Positions 9,443 through 19,399 of a stretch of DNA of 64,000 nt are shown here, piece by piece; within the stretch, counting starts at the first letter, position 1; each line of letters opens with the position of its first letter. The notes under the pieces are model-generated. The model did not search any database. It saw only the letters and a list, made by a program, of their open reading frames with translations, and was not told the origin of the DNA. The stretch is taken from contig NZ_AUHS01000014.1 in NCBI RefSeq assembly GCF_000423305.1, positions 62,001-126,000 of the forward strand. Reading direction: 5' to 3'. This DNA comes from Legionella moravica DSM 19234 (lineage in GTDB: Bacteria > Pseudomonadota > Gammaproteobacteria > Legionellales > Legionellaceae). The position numbers were made by a program, and so were the translations under genes.

Positions 9443-9826
9443 TCAAAAGCCCAGTTTAAAGCCACTTTCGGTTTTTTGTACATTCGTTTCAAGACAGGAT
9501 GATAATTCAGCCAATTTCGCTTCATCACTTTGATCACTCAGGCAAATTTCTGCTACTTTTCTGGCAGTACCTAAATTGGAACGCGATTGAACTTCTTCCA
9601 AAAGGGCTAACTCCACTTCGTGCAATTGACTGCTGAACGTTAAAAACAGAGTCTTGGCAGGATCCTTGACCTTAAGAAGACGAGGATTTTTAGGGTGTCC
9701 AACAAGTTCCATTATATCGGACTGTTTGCGTAGCTGATTTAGTTTTATTACTTCATCACCAAAATTCAAATACTCTGCAATAACTCGAAATGCCTTTATT
9801 TTACTTGAATAAGTTGTAAACACCAT
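9443..9826 (-). CDS. Uncharacterised 127-residue protein
   Basis: I do not recognise this protein. It begins MVFTTYSSKIKAFRVIAEYL, is predominantly helical in appearance with a Leu/Glu-rich middle (HEVELALLEEVQS), and has no signal peptide, membrane segment or known motif. It has its own promoter-like sequence (9857-9885), and the terminator at 9915-9957 separates it from the giant repeat gene upstream, so it is probably an independent transcript. Location in an accessory block with two repeat-protein genes makes a small effector possible, but nothing in the sequence proves it. Confidence 0.6.
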   Translation of the reverse strand: MVFTTYSSKIKAFRVIAEYLNFGDEVIKLNQLRKQSDIMELVGHPKNPRLLKVKDPAKTLFLTFSSQLHEVELALLEEVQSRSNLGTARKVAEICLSDQSDEAKLAELSSCLETNVQKTESGFKLGF

Positions 9827-9856
9827 AATCCCGTAATTAAATTAAAATAGAGCCGA

Positions 9857-9885
9857 TTTAATCATTTTGATTGCTTATCTGTCAA
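9857..9885 (-). promoter_or_regulatory. Likely sigma-70 promoter of the 127-residue gene
   Basis: On the minus strand a perfect TTGACA (plus 9880-9885) is followed after 17 bases by ATTAAA (plus 9857-9862), about 30 bases before the ATG at 9826. Confidence 0.5.
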
Positions 9886-9914
9886 TAAAACAAATTATTG
9901 GGCCTCCGTAGATA

Positions 9915-9957
9915 AAAAAACCATCATGCCCACACAGGCGGGCAAGACAGGTTTTTT
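9915..9957 (-). terminator. Rho-independent terminator of the giant repeat gene
   Basis: AAAAAACC (9915-9922) pairs with GGTTTTTT (9950-9957), with an inner TGCCC/GGGCA stem (9927-9931 and 9940-9944). It lies 45 bases after the stop of the gene ending at 10002 and could act in both directions. Confidence 0.65.
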
Positions 9958-10001
9958 GTCATGTACAGAACTGGTTGATTCAATCCAGAAAACTCAAAGG
10001 G

Positions 10002-13000
10002 TTAAACTAAGCAAGGCATGTGCCTGTTGCTTTCGTCAGATGTTGAAGCAACCTCTGCTGAAAAGAATGCATAGGGATTTGTTGATGTTGATGACAATGC
10101 TTGCCTGGATAACCTCAGCTCTGGTATCAAATCCCGAACAGAAGCCAGTATATCTTGATGGCTCTTGGACAAAAACAAAAGACCGGTATCGGATACACTT
10201 ACCGAGAGAAGCGCATCAAGACGTTCAGATTCCGGTATCAGTTCTAAAATGATGTTCAATGACTCAGGGTTTAATTCTTGCATAAACAGCGTCACCCTTC
10301 TATCATAAACTTCACGAATAGCCTCTAACCTTTGCTCTACTGAAATCAGTTCGAACAAGATAAACGCCAGTTCAGGGTTTGAAGCTGCTTCATGCAACAA
10401 GCTACAGCCAAAAGGACTAGATGTTCTCATTATGCCAAACCTTTGATCCTCAGGTATCTTTTCCCAAAGGGTTCTCAGCAATTTTGGATTGCGCTGTGTG
10501 AATTTTGACAGCATAGAACCACCATTGTCTTTCTGAAAAATGGCATCAAGCCATTGAGCTTCAGATAAAAGATCGAAAATGGCAGCCATGGACTTAGTGT
10601 TATACAATAGGTCGTCTAGCAAACTATGGCCATCACTATTTTCCTGACAAACAACTTCAACTCGTTGCTCTTGAGGAACAAGTTCTAAAACAATTCGCAA
10701 TGATTTTCTACTTGATGCAGCATAATCCAACACCCTCTTACCCCAATCATTGACCTGACACACTGCCTCAACCCTTTGCTCATGGGGATAAAGATCAAGA
10801 ACATATCGTAACGATTTGGAATGGGTTGCAACCTGGTGCAGCAAGGTCTGACCATGGGGATCAACCTGTCGTGCGATCTCAAGCCGTTGAGCTTGCGGGA
10901 AAAGCTCCAAAATAATTCGCAGTGATTCGTAAGTTTGAACAGAATAATCCAACACACTGCGCCCATACTCATTAACCTTAAGGACAGCATCGCGTTTTTG
11001 GTCTTCGGAATAAAGCTCCAGAACCATGTTCAACGATTCCCTATCTTCTGTAGCCAAATGCAGCACCGTAGTGCCATAGTGATTCACTGTATTGACCGCT
11101 TTAAGCCTTTGAGATTCAGGCAAAACTGCCAGGAGAATTCTCAACAAATCAGGTTTCATCGCAAATCGATGTAGTATCGTATACCCACTTTCATCAAACT
11201 GGCATATTGCATCAATCTTTTGCGTTTCAGTAAGACCATTCAAAAAAGCACTGAGTGCATCAGGGGTGGTACACTGATGCAACAGAGTTTCTTCCTCTTT
11301 AACCGAATCAAATGTGCTATTTTCGTCTTCATCATCATATTGACGCTCGTCTTCAGAACCCGTAGTTCTTTCTGGTGATTCGAGACAGAATGGCGTCTCA
11401 GATGCCTGAATATTGTTCGATATCCCCGCTAATATGATCGCATCAAGCCTTTGGTCTTCGGGCAGTAATTCAATGATGGTTCTAATTAATCCCCTTTTTT
11501 TTCCCGCTAAATTTAATACAGAAGCACCTGAACTATTCTTCACACTAAGAGCCTCAAGCCTTTCTTGTTCTGGATAAAGGTTGAGAAGAATTCTCAACGA
11601 TTCAGAATGAACGGTCGCCTGATGCAGGACTGTATTGCCTTCATGATTAGCGTATCGAACTGCGTTTCGCTTTTGAGCTTGTGGATAGAGCTCAAGAAGA
11701 TCATTCAGCGTGTCAGGATAAGCGGCAGCATCATGCAAAAGAGTATTGCCATGACGATCTGGAAGTCTAATGGCATCTAACGTCTCATTATGCTGGATCG
11801 ATTCAAGAAGAATTCTCAGTGATTCTCGATGAGCGGTCGCCAAATGCAATGTCATTCTGCCAGAAAAATCAGACATTCGAATGACGTCCAGTATTTGGTT
11901 TGCCGCTAATGATTTTAGAATTACCTTTAATGATTCAGGGTAGGCTATCGCTAAATGCAATACACTAAAGCCATAATGATTCCGAAATGAAATGGCCTCA
12001 AGCCTTTGACTCTTGGGAATCCTCTTAAGAAAAGCGCTCAACAGGTCCGGCTTAGGTGCAACCAGGTGTAATGGTGTTACACCGGAACCTAGCATTGGAC
12101 GAACAAGATGAAACGTACTGCGTTTAGAAAAAAGATTAAAAATTGCCAGATGCCGTTCAGTAATGTTTTCATCCACCGATAAAATCCCCGAAACCATACG
12201 AATAAGAGCCACTGATTCATCCCAGGGTTGATTCTCCAGAACAAATTGAATCAGTTTTTTAAAAAAAGAATCATTCTCTTTGGTCAAGAACAATGAGGCA
12301 TCTCTTGGACGAGCAGACGAATAAGGTGCAGATTGTTGATTTTCATTTAAAAAATTATAAATGACTTGTTTTAATTCACGCATCATTTTTACCAAATGCA
12401 AAGGACTTAATCCTTTCTCATTCAAAGAGCCAATATAGGCCCCCTTTTTATCCCACTCCAACACCTCATTTAAAGAAACCGCCCATAGATTTTCATTCAA
12501 AAAATTATAATAAGCCCGATTAACAGCGAGCAACTGCTCAAATTCCCCGGATCGTTTTCCAGCTAAATCCTGCAATAAATCGAAGGGAAAATGCCAGGGC
12601 TTGTCTTGTCCTGAGTAAATAAAGAAAGCAATTGTTTTTTTCAAGAGCTCGTTATTCATCAAGGGTTCAGTAAGACTAAACTGATGAGAAAAAAGGGCTC
12701 GGATTCTATGCTCAACAATGTGCTGAAACTTATCGGTTTTATTGTGATTGTAATAGAGATATGGCATTGATTTTTCATACAAAAAACGTTGTCTTTCTGA
12801 ACTCCTGTACCCCTGATAATCAACTGGTTTTAAGGTGACGGCAGGATAAGTGGAAAGTGACACACGATCTGTAATACCACTGGATTCTCCTGTGTTGACT
12901 CGGTTGATCCCCTTATCTTCGCAAAGGAGTAAACCCAGGTAACGATACATGGTGGCAACCAAACTCGAAGAGACTCTGGGTATCGCTTCTATCGAATCAA

Positions 13001-14291
13001 GACACAGATCACCCTGAGTACTTCTCCAAACCCAGGCCTGCGCAAGAACAGGATCACTCAAATCAGGATGATTTTCATCGCCTTCAAACAGCACATAAAA
13101 AGCACCATTTGGTGACTTAATTCCATGTATCACACAGTCAATTGCTTTACTATCCAAAGATTGACAGCAGTAGGTCATTTTGCCAAGACATACCGCAAGA
13201 GCCGCTTCTCGAACGTTTGAGGTATTTAGTTTGGTCAAATATTTGCCGGGATAACCCACATCTGAGCCTTTCAGAGTAATAGCAGGAATAGCCTTATCAT
13301 CATTATTTCGGTCCAACGAATTAAACAGGGCGATACTTTTTACATTAATCCCATGATCAATCATGAATTGTTGTGCGGATTGGTTCTGTAATTCATGCTC
13401 TTCATAAAAAGCCTGTAAAACAAGCAAAGATGCCTGATCCAGGGATATGCCTCTGGCAAGTGCTGCCAATTGCAAATACAAGCGAGATTGTTCTTGCCTT
13501 AAACTGTTTACCCGACCTGTACGTGTTACTTTATCGGCCAAGGTTGGGTTTTGGACAGGAGTTTGCACAAGTGATCGATACATGCGGCTTACCTTTGCCA
13601 GCTCTTTTTCCTTGTCTTTAATGTGTTGCCTCTCTATACGAGCAGGCGAACCTAATGAGCTAATTCGCTTTATGGCCACTGCATGAGCCAGCAGTGTTCT
13701 AAAGCGTGGATTCAGCATGTTTGCATTCATCTGAGCCATTTTTTTCCACATGGCGAAATGACTCTGCTCCATGGGAGGTATATCAAACCGGCAGGCATCA
13801 TAAACTAAATGTTTGACTTTATTTCCTTTAGGAAAATTGATGAGGTACTGATAAACCGCTTTTTCATTATCAAAAATGCAGGATAATTTCCAAGCATGCT
13901 CTTTTGCTATTCCCTTTCGCTCTTCAAGATACGCCAATTGACACAGCGGAAGTATCTTTTGATAAAGGGCTTTGTTCTCATGAGACATGCGGGGTTTTAA
14001 GTGGGAATAAATCGTAGTATCTACCTGGCTGCTTGATGCCGCATATGCATGATCTCTCTCGCCTGATTGATCTTTAGAAAAGATTCGAGCGATATAATCC
14101 GCAGCGTTAGAACCATTTTCTTGCTGAACTCTTGTCAATAATCGCTCTAACCGACGTTTTGCTTTTTCCTGATGTAGTTTGTCCCTAAGCTGGACGTGAA
14201 TTCTAATCTCTGCACTCATGTTCTGAGTATCAGTATTTTGGCTGCCTTTTTTGATAAGAATGATTTTTTTCAGTATTTTGGTTAATATCAT
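10002..14291 (-). CDS. Giant variant-ankyrin repeat protein, 1429 residues; candidate effector
   Basis: The N-terminal ~700 residues are unlike the rest. They include a basic helical start (residues 25-80) and a segment with AQAWVWRSTQGDLCLDSIEA followed by LGLLLCEDKGINRVNTGE, whose strand/helix pattern recalls acetyltransferase-like folds (inference). The C-terminal half is about 16 tandem repeats of 37 residues with pattern GxTxLHxAxxxxESLRxxLELyPexQRLxAvxxxNxx, longer than the usual 33-residue ankyrin unit. They are interrupted once by an acidic insert (EDERQYDDEDE). There is no signal peptide. No good ribosome binding site precedes 14291; Met25 (14219) is an alternative start. Not a gene I can name. 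Confidence 0.85.
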   Translation of the reverse strand: MILTKILKKIILIKKGSQNTDTQNMSAEIRIHVQLRDKLHQEKAKRRLERLLTRVQQENGSNAADYIARIFSKDQSGERDHAYAASSSQVDTTIYSHLKPRMSHENKALYQKILPLCQLAYLEERKGIAKEHAWKLSCIFDNEKAVYQYLINFPKGNKVKHLVYDACRFDIPPMEQSHFAMWKKMAQMNANMLNPRFRTLLAHAVAIKRISSLGSPARIERQHIKDKEKELAKVSRMYRSLVQTPVQNPTLADKVTRTGRVNSLRQEQSRLYLQLAALARGISLDQASLLVLQAFYEEHELQNQSAQQFMIDHGINVKSIALFNSLDRNNDDKAIPAITLKGSDVGYPGKYLTKLNTSNVREAALAVCLGKMTYCCQSLDSKAIDCVIHGIKSPNGAFYVLFEGDENHPDLSDPVLAQAWVWRSTQGDLCLDSIEAIPRVSSSLVATMYRYLGLLLCEDKGINRVNTGESSGITDRVSLSTYPAVTLKPVDYQGYRSSERQRFLYEKSMPYLYYNHNKTDKFQHIVEHRIRALFSHQFSLTEPLMNNELLKKTIAFFIYSGQDKPWHFPFDLLQDLAGKRSGEFEQLLAVNRAYYNFLNENLWAVSLNEVLEWDKKGAYIGSLNEKGLSPLHLVKMMRELKQVIYNFLNENQQSAPYSSARPRDASLFLTKENDSFFKKLIQFVLENQPWDESVALIRMVSGILSVDENITERHLAIFNLFSKRSTFHLVRPMLGSGVTPLHLVAPKPDLLSAFLKRIPKSQRLEAISFRNHYGFSVLHLAIAYPESLKVILKSLAANQILDVIRMSDFSGRMTLHLATAHRESLRILLESIQHNETLDAIRLPDRHGNTLLHDAAAYPDTLNDLLELYPQAQKRNAVRYANHEGNTVLHQATVHSESLRILLNLYPEQERLEALSVKNSSGASVLNLAGKKRGLIRTIIELLPEDQRLDAIILAGISNNIQASETPFCLESPERTTGSEDERQYDDEDENSTFDSVKEEETLLHQCTTPDALSAFLNGLTETQKIDAICQFDESGYTILHRFAMKPDLLRILLAVLPESQRLKAVNTVNHYGTTVLHLATEDRESLNMVLELYSEDQKRDAVLKVNEYGRSVLDYSVQTYESLRIILELFPQAQRLEIARQVDPHGQTLLHQVATHSKSLRYVLDLYPHEQRVEAVCQVNDWGKRVLDYAASSRKSLRIVLELVPQEQRVEVVCQENSDGHSLLDDLLYNTKSMAAIFDLLSEAQWLDAIFQKDNGGSMLSKFTQRNPKLLRTLWEKIPEDQRFGIMRTSSPFGCSLLHEAASNPELAFILFELISVEQRLEAIREVYDRRVTLFMQELNPESLNIILELIPESERLDALLSVSVSDTGLLFLSKSHQDILASVRDLIPELRLSRQALSSTSTNPYAFFSAEVASTSDESNRHMPCLV

Positions 14292-14587
14292 CAGTAAACC
14301 AGGAATGTTTGTTTTATTTTGACGCGGAGTGACAATAGTATCATTCTGTAGCCAATTTCATATACATTGCCCAATAAACCCAGGAGAAAATCCTTTATCC
14401 TGGCTTATAATGGATGAACAACAGAATTATTTATCACTCTATACACGTTTATAACCACCCTCTGAACTCAAGAGAGTTCTCAAATTCAGAAGTGGATTTG
14501 CTGACTGATTATTGAAGGGGTAGCCGATTACTCATAGTTGATGATGCAATTTCTTAATCAACGTGGGACACGCAGCACTAAACGCAT

Positions 14588-16474
14588 TTAATGTTTCGTA
14601 GTAAAATCATTCACAGTTTCCTCCACTAATTCCTTGCTAATGCTACTGGCGGAGGCTGCATCAATACAGAAAAAGCCTCTCCAACGTGATGAAGAATGAT
14701 TAACTTTTCGTTCATCCTGGACGGGTTCGGACTTAGTATCAACATTCACCTTTTGGCAGGAGTTATACAACGTGATTAATGCGTCCAGACGGTGAGCAGG
14801 AAAGCTGTCAATTGATTTTATTGCATTCGTTATACCTAAGTACATGGATGATTTCGCTTCATAATGCCCTTTCATTTCTTTGGCTAATATTTTGGCAGCG
14901 TTTCTATCTCCTTTTGCTTCCCAAAGCAACATAATCGCCAATGTCCCAGAGTTTCCCATATGCGCGGCAATTTCAATTGGTGTAAGTCCGTCCTCTGATG
15001 TCAAACTGAAATCATGATGCAAAGGCAAAATCTGTAACAATGCTTTTTCTTCATGAATGGTAGCAGCAAGATGCAGATCGGTTAAACCAAAACTGTTCAG
15101 ATCTTTAGTTCTCATTTCTTGAAATAATTGCTCTAATTCGGGTGTTCCTTTCGCTAAAAACTCAGCTGTGTTCTTGTGTTTGTTTTCACTATTAAATCGT
15201 GCCCCATAAAGCAACAGGCAACGCACCATTGAGGTATTTTTCATTTTAACGGCCAAGTGCAATGGGGTATTGCCTTGTTCATTTTGCTGATTGACAGGCA
15301 CATACTGATGACACAACCATCGAACCAAATCAATGTTTCCACTGCGAACAGCGCAATGCAAAATCGAGTCATTGTTGTCATTCCTTGCATTCGTCTTAGC
15401 GCCTCGTGCTATCAAATTTTGCACCATGAGCAAATGTCCGTTCACTGCTGCTGAATGCAGTAAGGTATTACCGAAGTTGTACTCAAAATCACCATAATCA
15501 TAATGCTTGTTAATTCGTTTTAACGCTTTTTCTGGATTGATATCCAGTACTCTGGACACCATATTCCAATTATTGGTTATTGTGGAGTGAAGCAACGCAA
15601 CCTGAATCATGATGCTTGAGAACTGTTTCTTATGAGTAAGTACTAAATCCAATATGTCTTCATGACCTTGGCTAACAGCCGCTAACAGTACGTGCTCCAG
15701 TTCCTCGGAAAATAGATGGTGATGTTTCATTTTTGCAATCAAGATGCCGACCATCTCGGTATATCCTCGCGACGCAGCAATTCGTACCGGAGTCATATGA
15801 TGACTGTTACTAACCCACGGATTGGCGTCATGTTCCAGCAGCCACTGCATTGAGGATAAATTGTTAATCATCGCGCACATATGCAGTAGTGTATTATTTT
15901 CTGTGTACTGAGTATTTAAGACCACATTTTGGTTATATAAGATATCGACTATATCGAGGTATCCATAAACCAGCGCTATGACCAATGGTGTATAACTCAG
16001 GGAGTTAGGCTTATCTGTTTTAATATTCTTCAAAGTCAGCAGGTATCTGGCTGTATCAGGATGTTTAAATCGCAATGCGACGAACAAGGCAGAGTCAGCG
16101 CTGATGTTTACAGCGTTTGCATCTGCTCCTTCACGAACTAACCATTGAACTACCTCCGTATGACCATTCCATGCCGCATGAATTAAAGGGGTATTGCCAT
16201 ATACGTCTCGCTCATTCAAAGCATTATCCGAATAGAGTGCTTGTACTAAATCCAAATGACCATAGAAGCATGCCAACATAAAGGGAGTATAATCATTACT
16301 TTTCAGTACTACTCCATCAGCCATCAATTGTAGAGTCCGTTCCAGATCGCCCTGACGAATAGTATCGTAAAGTACATCATGATCAGGCTGTTCAATATTA
16401 TCGGTTGGTTCACTTTCACCAAAAACTGGTTCTAAAGCTACAAAATGTGCCGTTTTAACGAGTTCAGTATACAT
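14588..16474 (-). CDS. Ankyrin-repeat protein, 628 residues; candidate Dot/Icm effector
   Basis: Canonical ankyrin repeats fill most of the protein, for example GNTPLIHAAWNGHTEVVQWL, GNTLLHSAAVNGHLLMVQNL and GNTPLHLAVKMKNTSMVRCL, perhaps a dozen units. A C-terminal non-repeat tail has Ser- and Glu-rich segments (SISKELVEETVNDF). I start it at the ATG at 16474 because AGGAG sits five bases upstream; an in-frame ATG at 16492 lacks such a site. There is no signal sequence or membrane segment. Ankyrin proteins next to other repeat proteins in Legionella are often host-directed effectors; translocation here is inferred, not shown. Confidence 0.85.
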   Translation of the reverse strand: MYTELVKTAHFVALEPVFGESEPTDNIEQPDHDVLYDTIRQGDLERTLQLMADGVVLKSNDYTPFMLACFYGHLDLVQALYSDNALNERDVYGNTPLIHAAWNGHTEVVQWLVREGADANAVNISADSALFVALRFKHPDTARYLLTLKNIKTDKPNSLSYTPLVIALVYGYLDIVDILYNQNVVLNTQYTENNTLLHMCAMINNLSSMQWLLEHDANPWVSNSHHMTPVRIAASRGYTEMVGILIAKMKHHHLFSEELEHVLLAAVSQGHEDILDLVLTHKKQFSSIMIQVALLHSTITNNWNMVSRVLDINPEKALKRINKHYDYGDFEYNFGNTLLHSAAVNGHLLMVQNLIARGAKTNARNDNNDSILHCAVRSGNIDLVRWLCHQYVPVNQQNEQGNTPLHLAVKMKNTSMVRCLLLYGARFNSENKHKNTAEFLAKGTPELEQLFQEMRTKDLNSFGLTDLHLAATIHEEKALLQILPLHHDFSLTSEDGLTPIEIAAHMGNSGTLAIMLLWEAKGDRNAAKILAKEMKGHYEAKSSMYLGITNAIKSIDSFPAHRLDALITLYNSCQKVNVDTKSEPVQDERKVNHSSSRWRGFFCIDAASASSISKELVEETVNDFTTKH

Positions 16475-16680
16475 AGACGCTCCTAAATCCATTTATGAGT
16501 GAGATATAAATAAGCTACTTTTTTACTTTAACTGAATTAATTATCATTGTAACCCTTTAAACTAGGTTGACTCTTGCAAAACAAGAGTTCCAATCGTCCT
16601 GATAAATTTCACCAACATCCAGTCCTCTCTCCTTGTAATTTTGGTCTAAACTTAAAATAAAACCTGAGGGGAATATCATC

Positions 16681-17544
16681 ATGATGACCAATTCACTCAC
16701 ATACATAAGAGATTTTTTACATGCACAGCTTTGCTATCAACTGTTCATTACTCCCCTTCATTTTCCCTTGGAAAAAAAATATCGGGATTTTGCCAAAATG
16801 GCATGTGAGTATATCGAAGTAAAACGCAGCGAAGTGATCCACAAAGAACAACCTCGCCATCATGTCATTCATCGCTTTGCTCCAGCAAAAACACCTAATG
16901 GCAAGAAGATTCTGATTTCACATGGCTGGATGTCGCGCGCTGCTTATATGGTCCGCTTGATCAGAACCCTGCATCTGCAAGGTTATGAGGTTTATGCCCT
17001 TGATTTCCCAGCGCATGGTGAGGCACGAGGTTTACAACTACCCTGGACTGACGCCGTTGCAGTTTTAAAAGAAACGATTAATCAATATGGCCCGTTTCAT
17101 GCCGTAATCGGGCATTCTTTTGGTGGTTCGATGTTGTTAAGTACTTTAAATTTAGCAGGTCAACTTCCTGAATGGCAGTTAAACTCCAGGCCGGATCGTG
17201 TTGTATTAATTGCATCACCAACTCAAATGCGCACTCCTGTTAATACGATTGCACGACGCTTGAAACTCAGTGGACATGGTTATTTGCAACTGCGCCAGTT
17301 AATCCGTCAGCAGGCAGAAATTGATCCTAAATTAATTCGGTTACGATATTTTACTTCCCAGACTCCCGATACTCCTTTTTTATGCATTCACGGAAAGAAC
17401 GACAGCACCGTACGGCCGAGGGAGTCCATTATTTTTTGCAGAGAATACAAAAACGCCAACCTGTCATTACTACCTGATGCAGACCATGTAAGCGTATTAA
17501 TGGATGAACGGGTAGAACAACTGGTCAGCGATTTTTTAAGTTAA
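16681..17544 (+). CDS. Alpha/beta hydrolase
   Basis: A 287-residue serine hydrolase of unknown substrate. The nucleophile elbow is GHSFGG (Ser146), the acid is in CIHGKNDSTV and the His is in DADHVSVL. The oxyanion region SHGWMS lies near residue 80. GAGGGG precedes the start ATGATG. No signal peptide, so it is cytoplasmic. It is convergent with rpoH, whose stop lies 19 bases away, and divergent from the ankyrin gene. Confidence 0.88.
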   Translation: MMTNSLTYIRDFLHAQLCYQLFITPLHFPLEKKYRDFAKMACEYIEVKRSEVIHKEQPRHHVIHRFAPAKTPNGKKILISHGWMSRAAYMVRLIRTLHLQGYEVYALDFPAHGEARGLQLPWTDAVAVLKETINQYGPFHAVIGHSFGGSMLLSTLNLAGQLPEWQLNSRPDRVVLIASPTQMRTPVNTIARRLKLSGHGYLQLRQLIRQQAEIDPKLIRLRYFTSQTPDTPFLCIHGKNDSTVRPRESIIFCREYKNANLSLLPDADHVSVLMDERVEQLVSDFLS

Positions 17545-17563
17545 ATCGTTTTTTAAAAGAAGC

Positions 17564-18418
17564 TTAGCCTTCCATGAATTGACGAATTTTCTTCATGGCG
17601 TTTTTTTCAAGCTGCCTGACACGTTCTGCGGATACACCATATTTTTCAGCCAAATCATGTAAGGTTAATTTTTCTTCGGCTAACCAACGTTGCTGAAGAA
17701 TATCCTGGCTGCGTTCATCAAGCTGTTCCATAGCGCACATCAATTGCTCACGGCCTTGATCACCAGTATCTTCTTTTTCCAGCATTAACGCAGGATCATC
17801 ATTAACATTGAATAAGTACCGCTCAGGCGCTTTATAAGCATCATCATGCTCATCCGCTTCAGGAGCATCATACGGCGAGTCCATGACGTTTAAACGCTGC
17901 TCCATCACTAATACATCTTCTCGGCTCACGCCCAAATCTTTAGCAACAGCGTCCACTTCTTCATTGCTAAACCAGCCTAAGCGATTTTTCATTTGGCGAA
18001 GATTAAAAAATAATTTGCGCTGTGCCTTGGTTGTTGCGATTTTGACAATACGCCAATTACGCAAAACAAACTCATGAATTTCTGCTTTGATCCAGTGAAC
18101 TGCAAAAGAAACAAGACGGACGCCCATTTTAGGATCAAAACGTTTTACTGCCTTCATTAAGCCGACATTGCCTTCCTGAATTAAATCATTCAAGGGCAAA
18201 CCATAACCTAAATAGCCTCGAGCTACTCGAACCACATAACGTAAATGAGCAAGAACAAGACGTCTTGCCGCTTCAATATCTCCTTCAGCATGAAAACGCT
18301 CCGCACAAGCAATTTCCTCTTCCAAACTCAACATTGGAATTTGATTTACCCGATGAATATAGGAATCAAGACTACCTACGGGTAGATTCATTGCAGCGAG
18401 TTGCAACTGTTGACTCAT
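17564..18418 (-). CDS. rpoH: Heat-shock sigma factor sigma-32
   Basis: Directs RNA polymerase to heat-shock promoters. The region 2 core ([19 protein letters not shown]), the RpoH box region ([16 protein letters not shown]) and the region 4 helix-turn-helix ([21 protein letters not shown]) are all present. I start at the ATG at 18418, preceded by GGAGGAAGT, which gives 284 residues as in E. coli; an upstream in-frame extension to 18457 lacks a ribosome site. It follows ftsX on the same strand by about 50 bases, the ftsYEX-rpoH order common in gammaproteobacteria. Confidence 0.96.
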   Translation of the reverse strand: MSQQLQLAAMNLPVGSLDSYIHRVNQIPMLSLEEEIACAERFHAEGDIEAARRLVLAHLRYVVRVARGYLGYGLPLNDLIQEGNVGLMKAVKRFDPKMGVRLVSFAVHWIKAEIHEFVLRNWRIVKIATTKAQRKLFFNLRQMKNRLGWFSNEEVDAVAKDLGVSREDVLVMEQRLNVMDSPYDAPEADEHDDAYKAPERYLFNVNDDPALMLEKEDTGDQGREQLMCAMEQLDERSQDILQQRWLAEEKLTLHDLAEKYGVSAERVRQLEKNAMKKIRQFMEG

Positions 18419-18469
18419 ACTACTTCCTCCAGTCATCAACACTAAAGTAATTATCAAATAAATTATACA

Positions 18470-19399
18470 CTAATTATAAGGTTCTATAGAAGCCAGTTGC
18501 CTTTTCACCGACAATCGAGCTCCAAGCCACCCGAGTATAATCGCAAAAAGCACAAGTATCAAGATTTGTCTTATTGACAGCCCTGCAAGCGGATAATGCA
18601 TTTGATAGGCAATGGCCAATTGGTTCACTACAATACCTAAGCTCAAAATAAATATATTGACTAAAAACACAGCACAAATGGCTCCGGCCATCCCATACCA
18701 AATGCCAGAGTATAGAAAGGGCCTGAGGATAAACGCATCAGTAGCACCGATTAGTTTTAATATCTGGATTTCTTCCTGCCGATTCCGGATAGCAAGGCGC
18801 AAGGTATTACCAATAATTAAAACGACGGCCAATGCTAATAAAGCCATAAGCGCATTAGCCAAATTGGCTACAAAGCCCAGGATGGCATGCAATCGACTAA
18901 TCCATTCCATATCCAGCTTGACCTGCTCCACTCCTGGCAAAGCCTTTAATTGCCTTGAGAGCAGATCCAGTTTTGCTGGCGAATCAATAACCAGTGCGGG
19001 TACGATTTCAATGACAGAAGGCAAAGGATTTTCAGGAAGGTACCGCATAATATCATGCATCCCCTCCTGTTGGGTTAATTCAGACAATCCTTCCTCAGAC
19101 GATTTTAAGGTGGCCTGGCCAACTCCCTCGGTGCTGCGTACCTTCTCCTGCAATTGCATTTGCTCGGCTTGAGTGAGTGAGGGTTTCAAATACAATGAAA
19201 TATGGCCGCCCTGTTGCCATCCAATAGTCAAATTTCCAAGATTATCGGTAAACACCCAAAAAAGGGCGGGTAAAGCCAAGGCAATGGCAATAACAACTAC
19301 GGTCATCATCGTTCCCAAAGGCTTCCGGCACAACAAATTCAAGCTTTGCGCGGCAGCCTGAGCATGATATACGAATAAAGATCGCGTCTTTTTTAACAC
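18470..19399 (-). CDS. ftsX: Cell division ABC transporter-like permease FtsX
   Basis: Inner-membrane partner of FtsE that regulates septal peptidoglycan hydrolysis. The 309 residues show the expected topology: one N-terminal transmembrane segment after about 30 residues, a periplasmic domain (about 55-175) and three C-terminal membrane segments, with the cytoplasmic QEEIQILKLIGATDAFI signature between them. The start overlaps the end of ftsE by a few bases, so the genes are translationally coupled. Confidence 0.95.
   Translation of the reverse strand: MLKKTRSLFVYHAQAAAQSLNLLCRKPLGTMMTVVVIAIALALPALFWVFTDNLGNLTIGWQQGGHISLYLKPSLTQAEQMQLQEKVRSTEGVGQATLKSSEEGLSELTQQEGMHDIMRYLPENPLPSVIEIVPALVIDSPAKLDLLSRQLKALPGVEQVKLDMEWISRLHAILGFVANLANALMALLALAVVLIIGNTLRLAIRNRQEEIQILKLIGATDAFILRPFLYSGIWYGMAGAICAVFLVNIFILSLGIVVNQLAIAYQMHYPLAGLSIRQILILVLFAIILGWLGARLSVKRQLASIEPYN

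Noticed and set aside
9926-10252. 108-codon plus-strand frame at the end of the giant repeat gene
   Set aside because: It starts inside the terminator stem and runs antisense to conserved repeats.
13373-13686. Plus-strand frames inside the giant repeat gene
   Set aside because: Antisense to continuous coding sequence with normal composition; no ribosome sites.
14292-14587. Possible gene or RNA between the two repeat-protein genes
   Set aside because: No frame with a ribosome site; only a weak CCAGGA/TCCTGG hairpin near 14380-14403.
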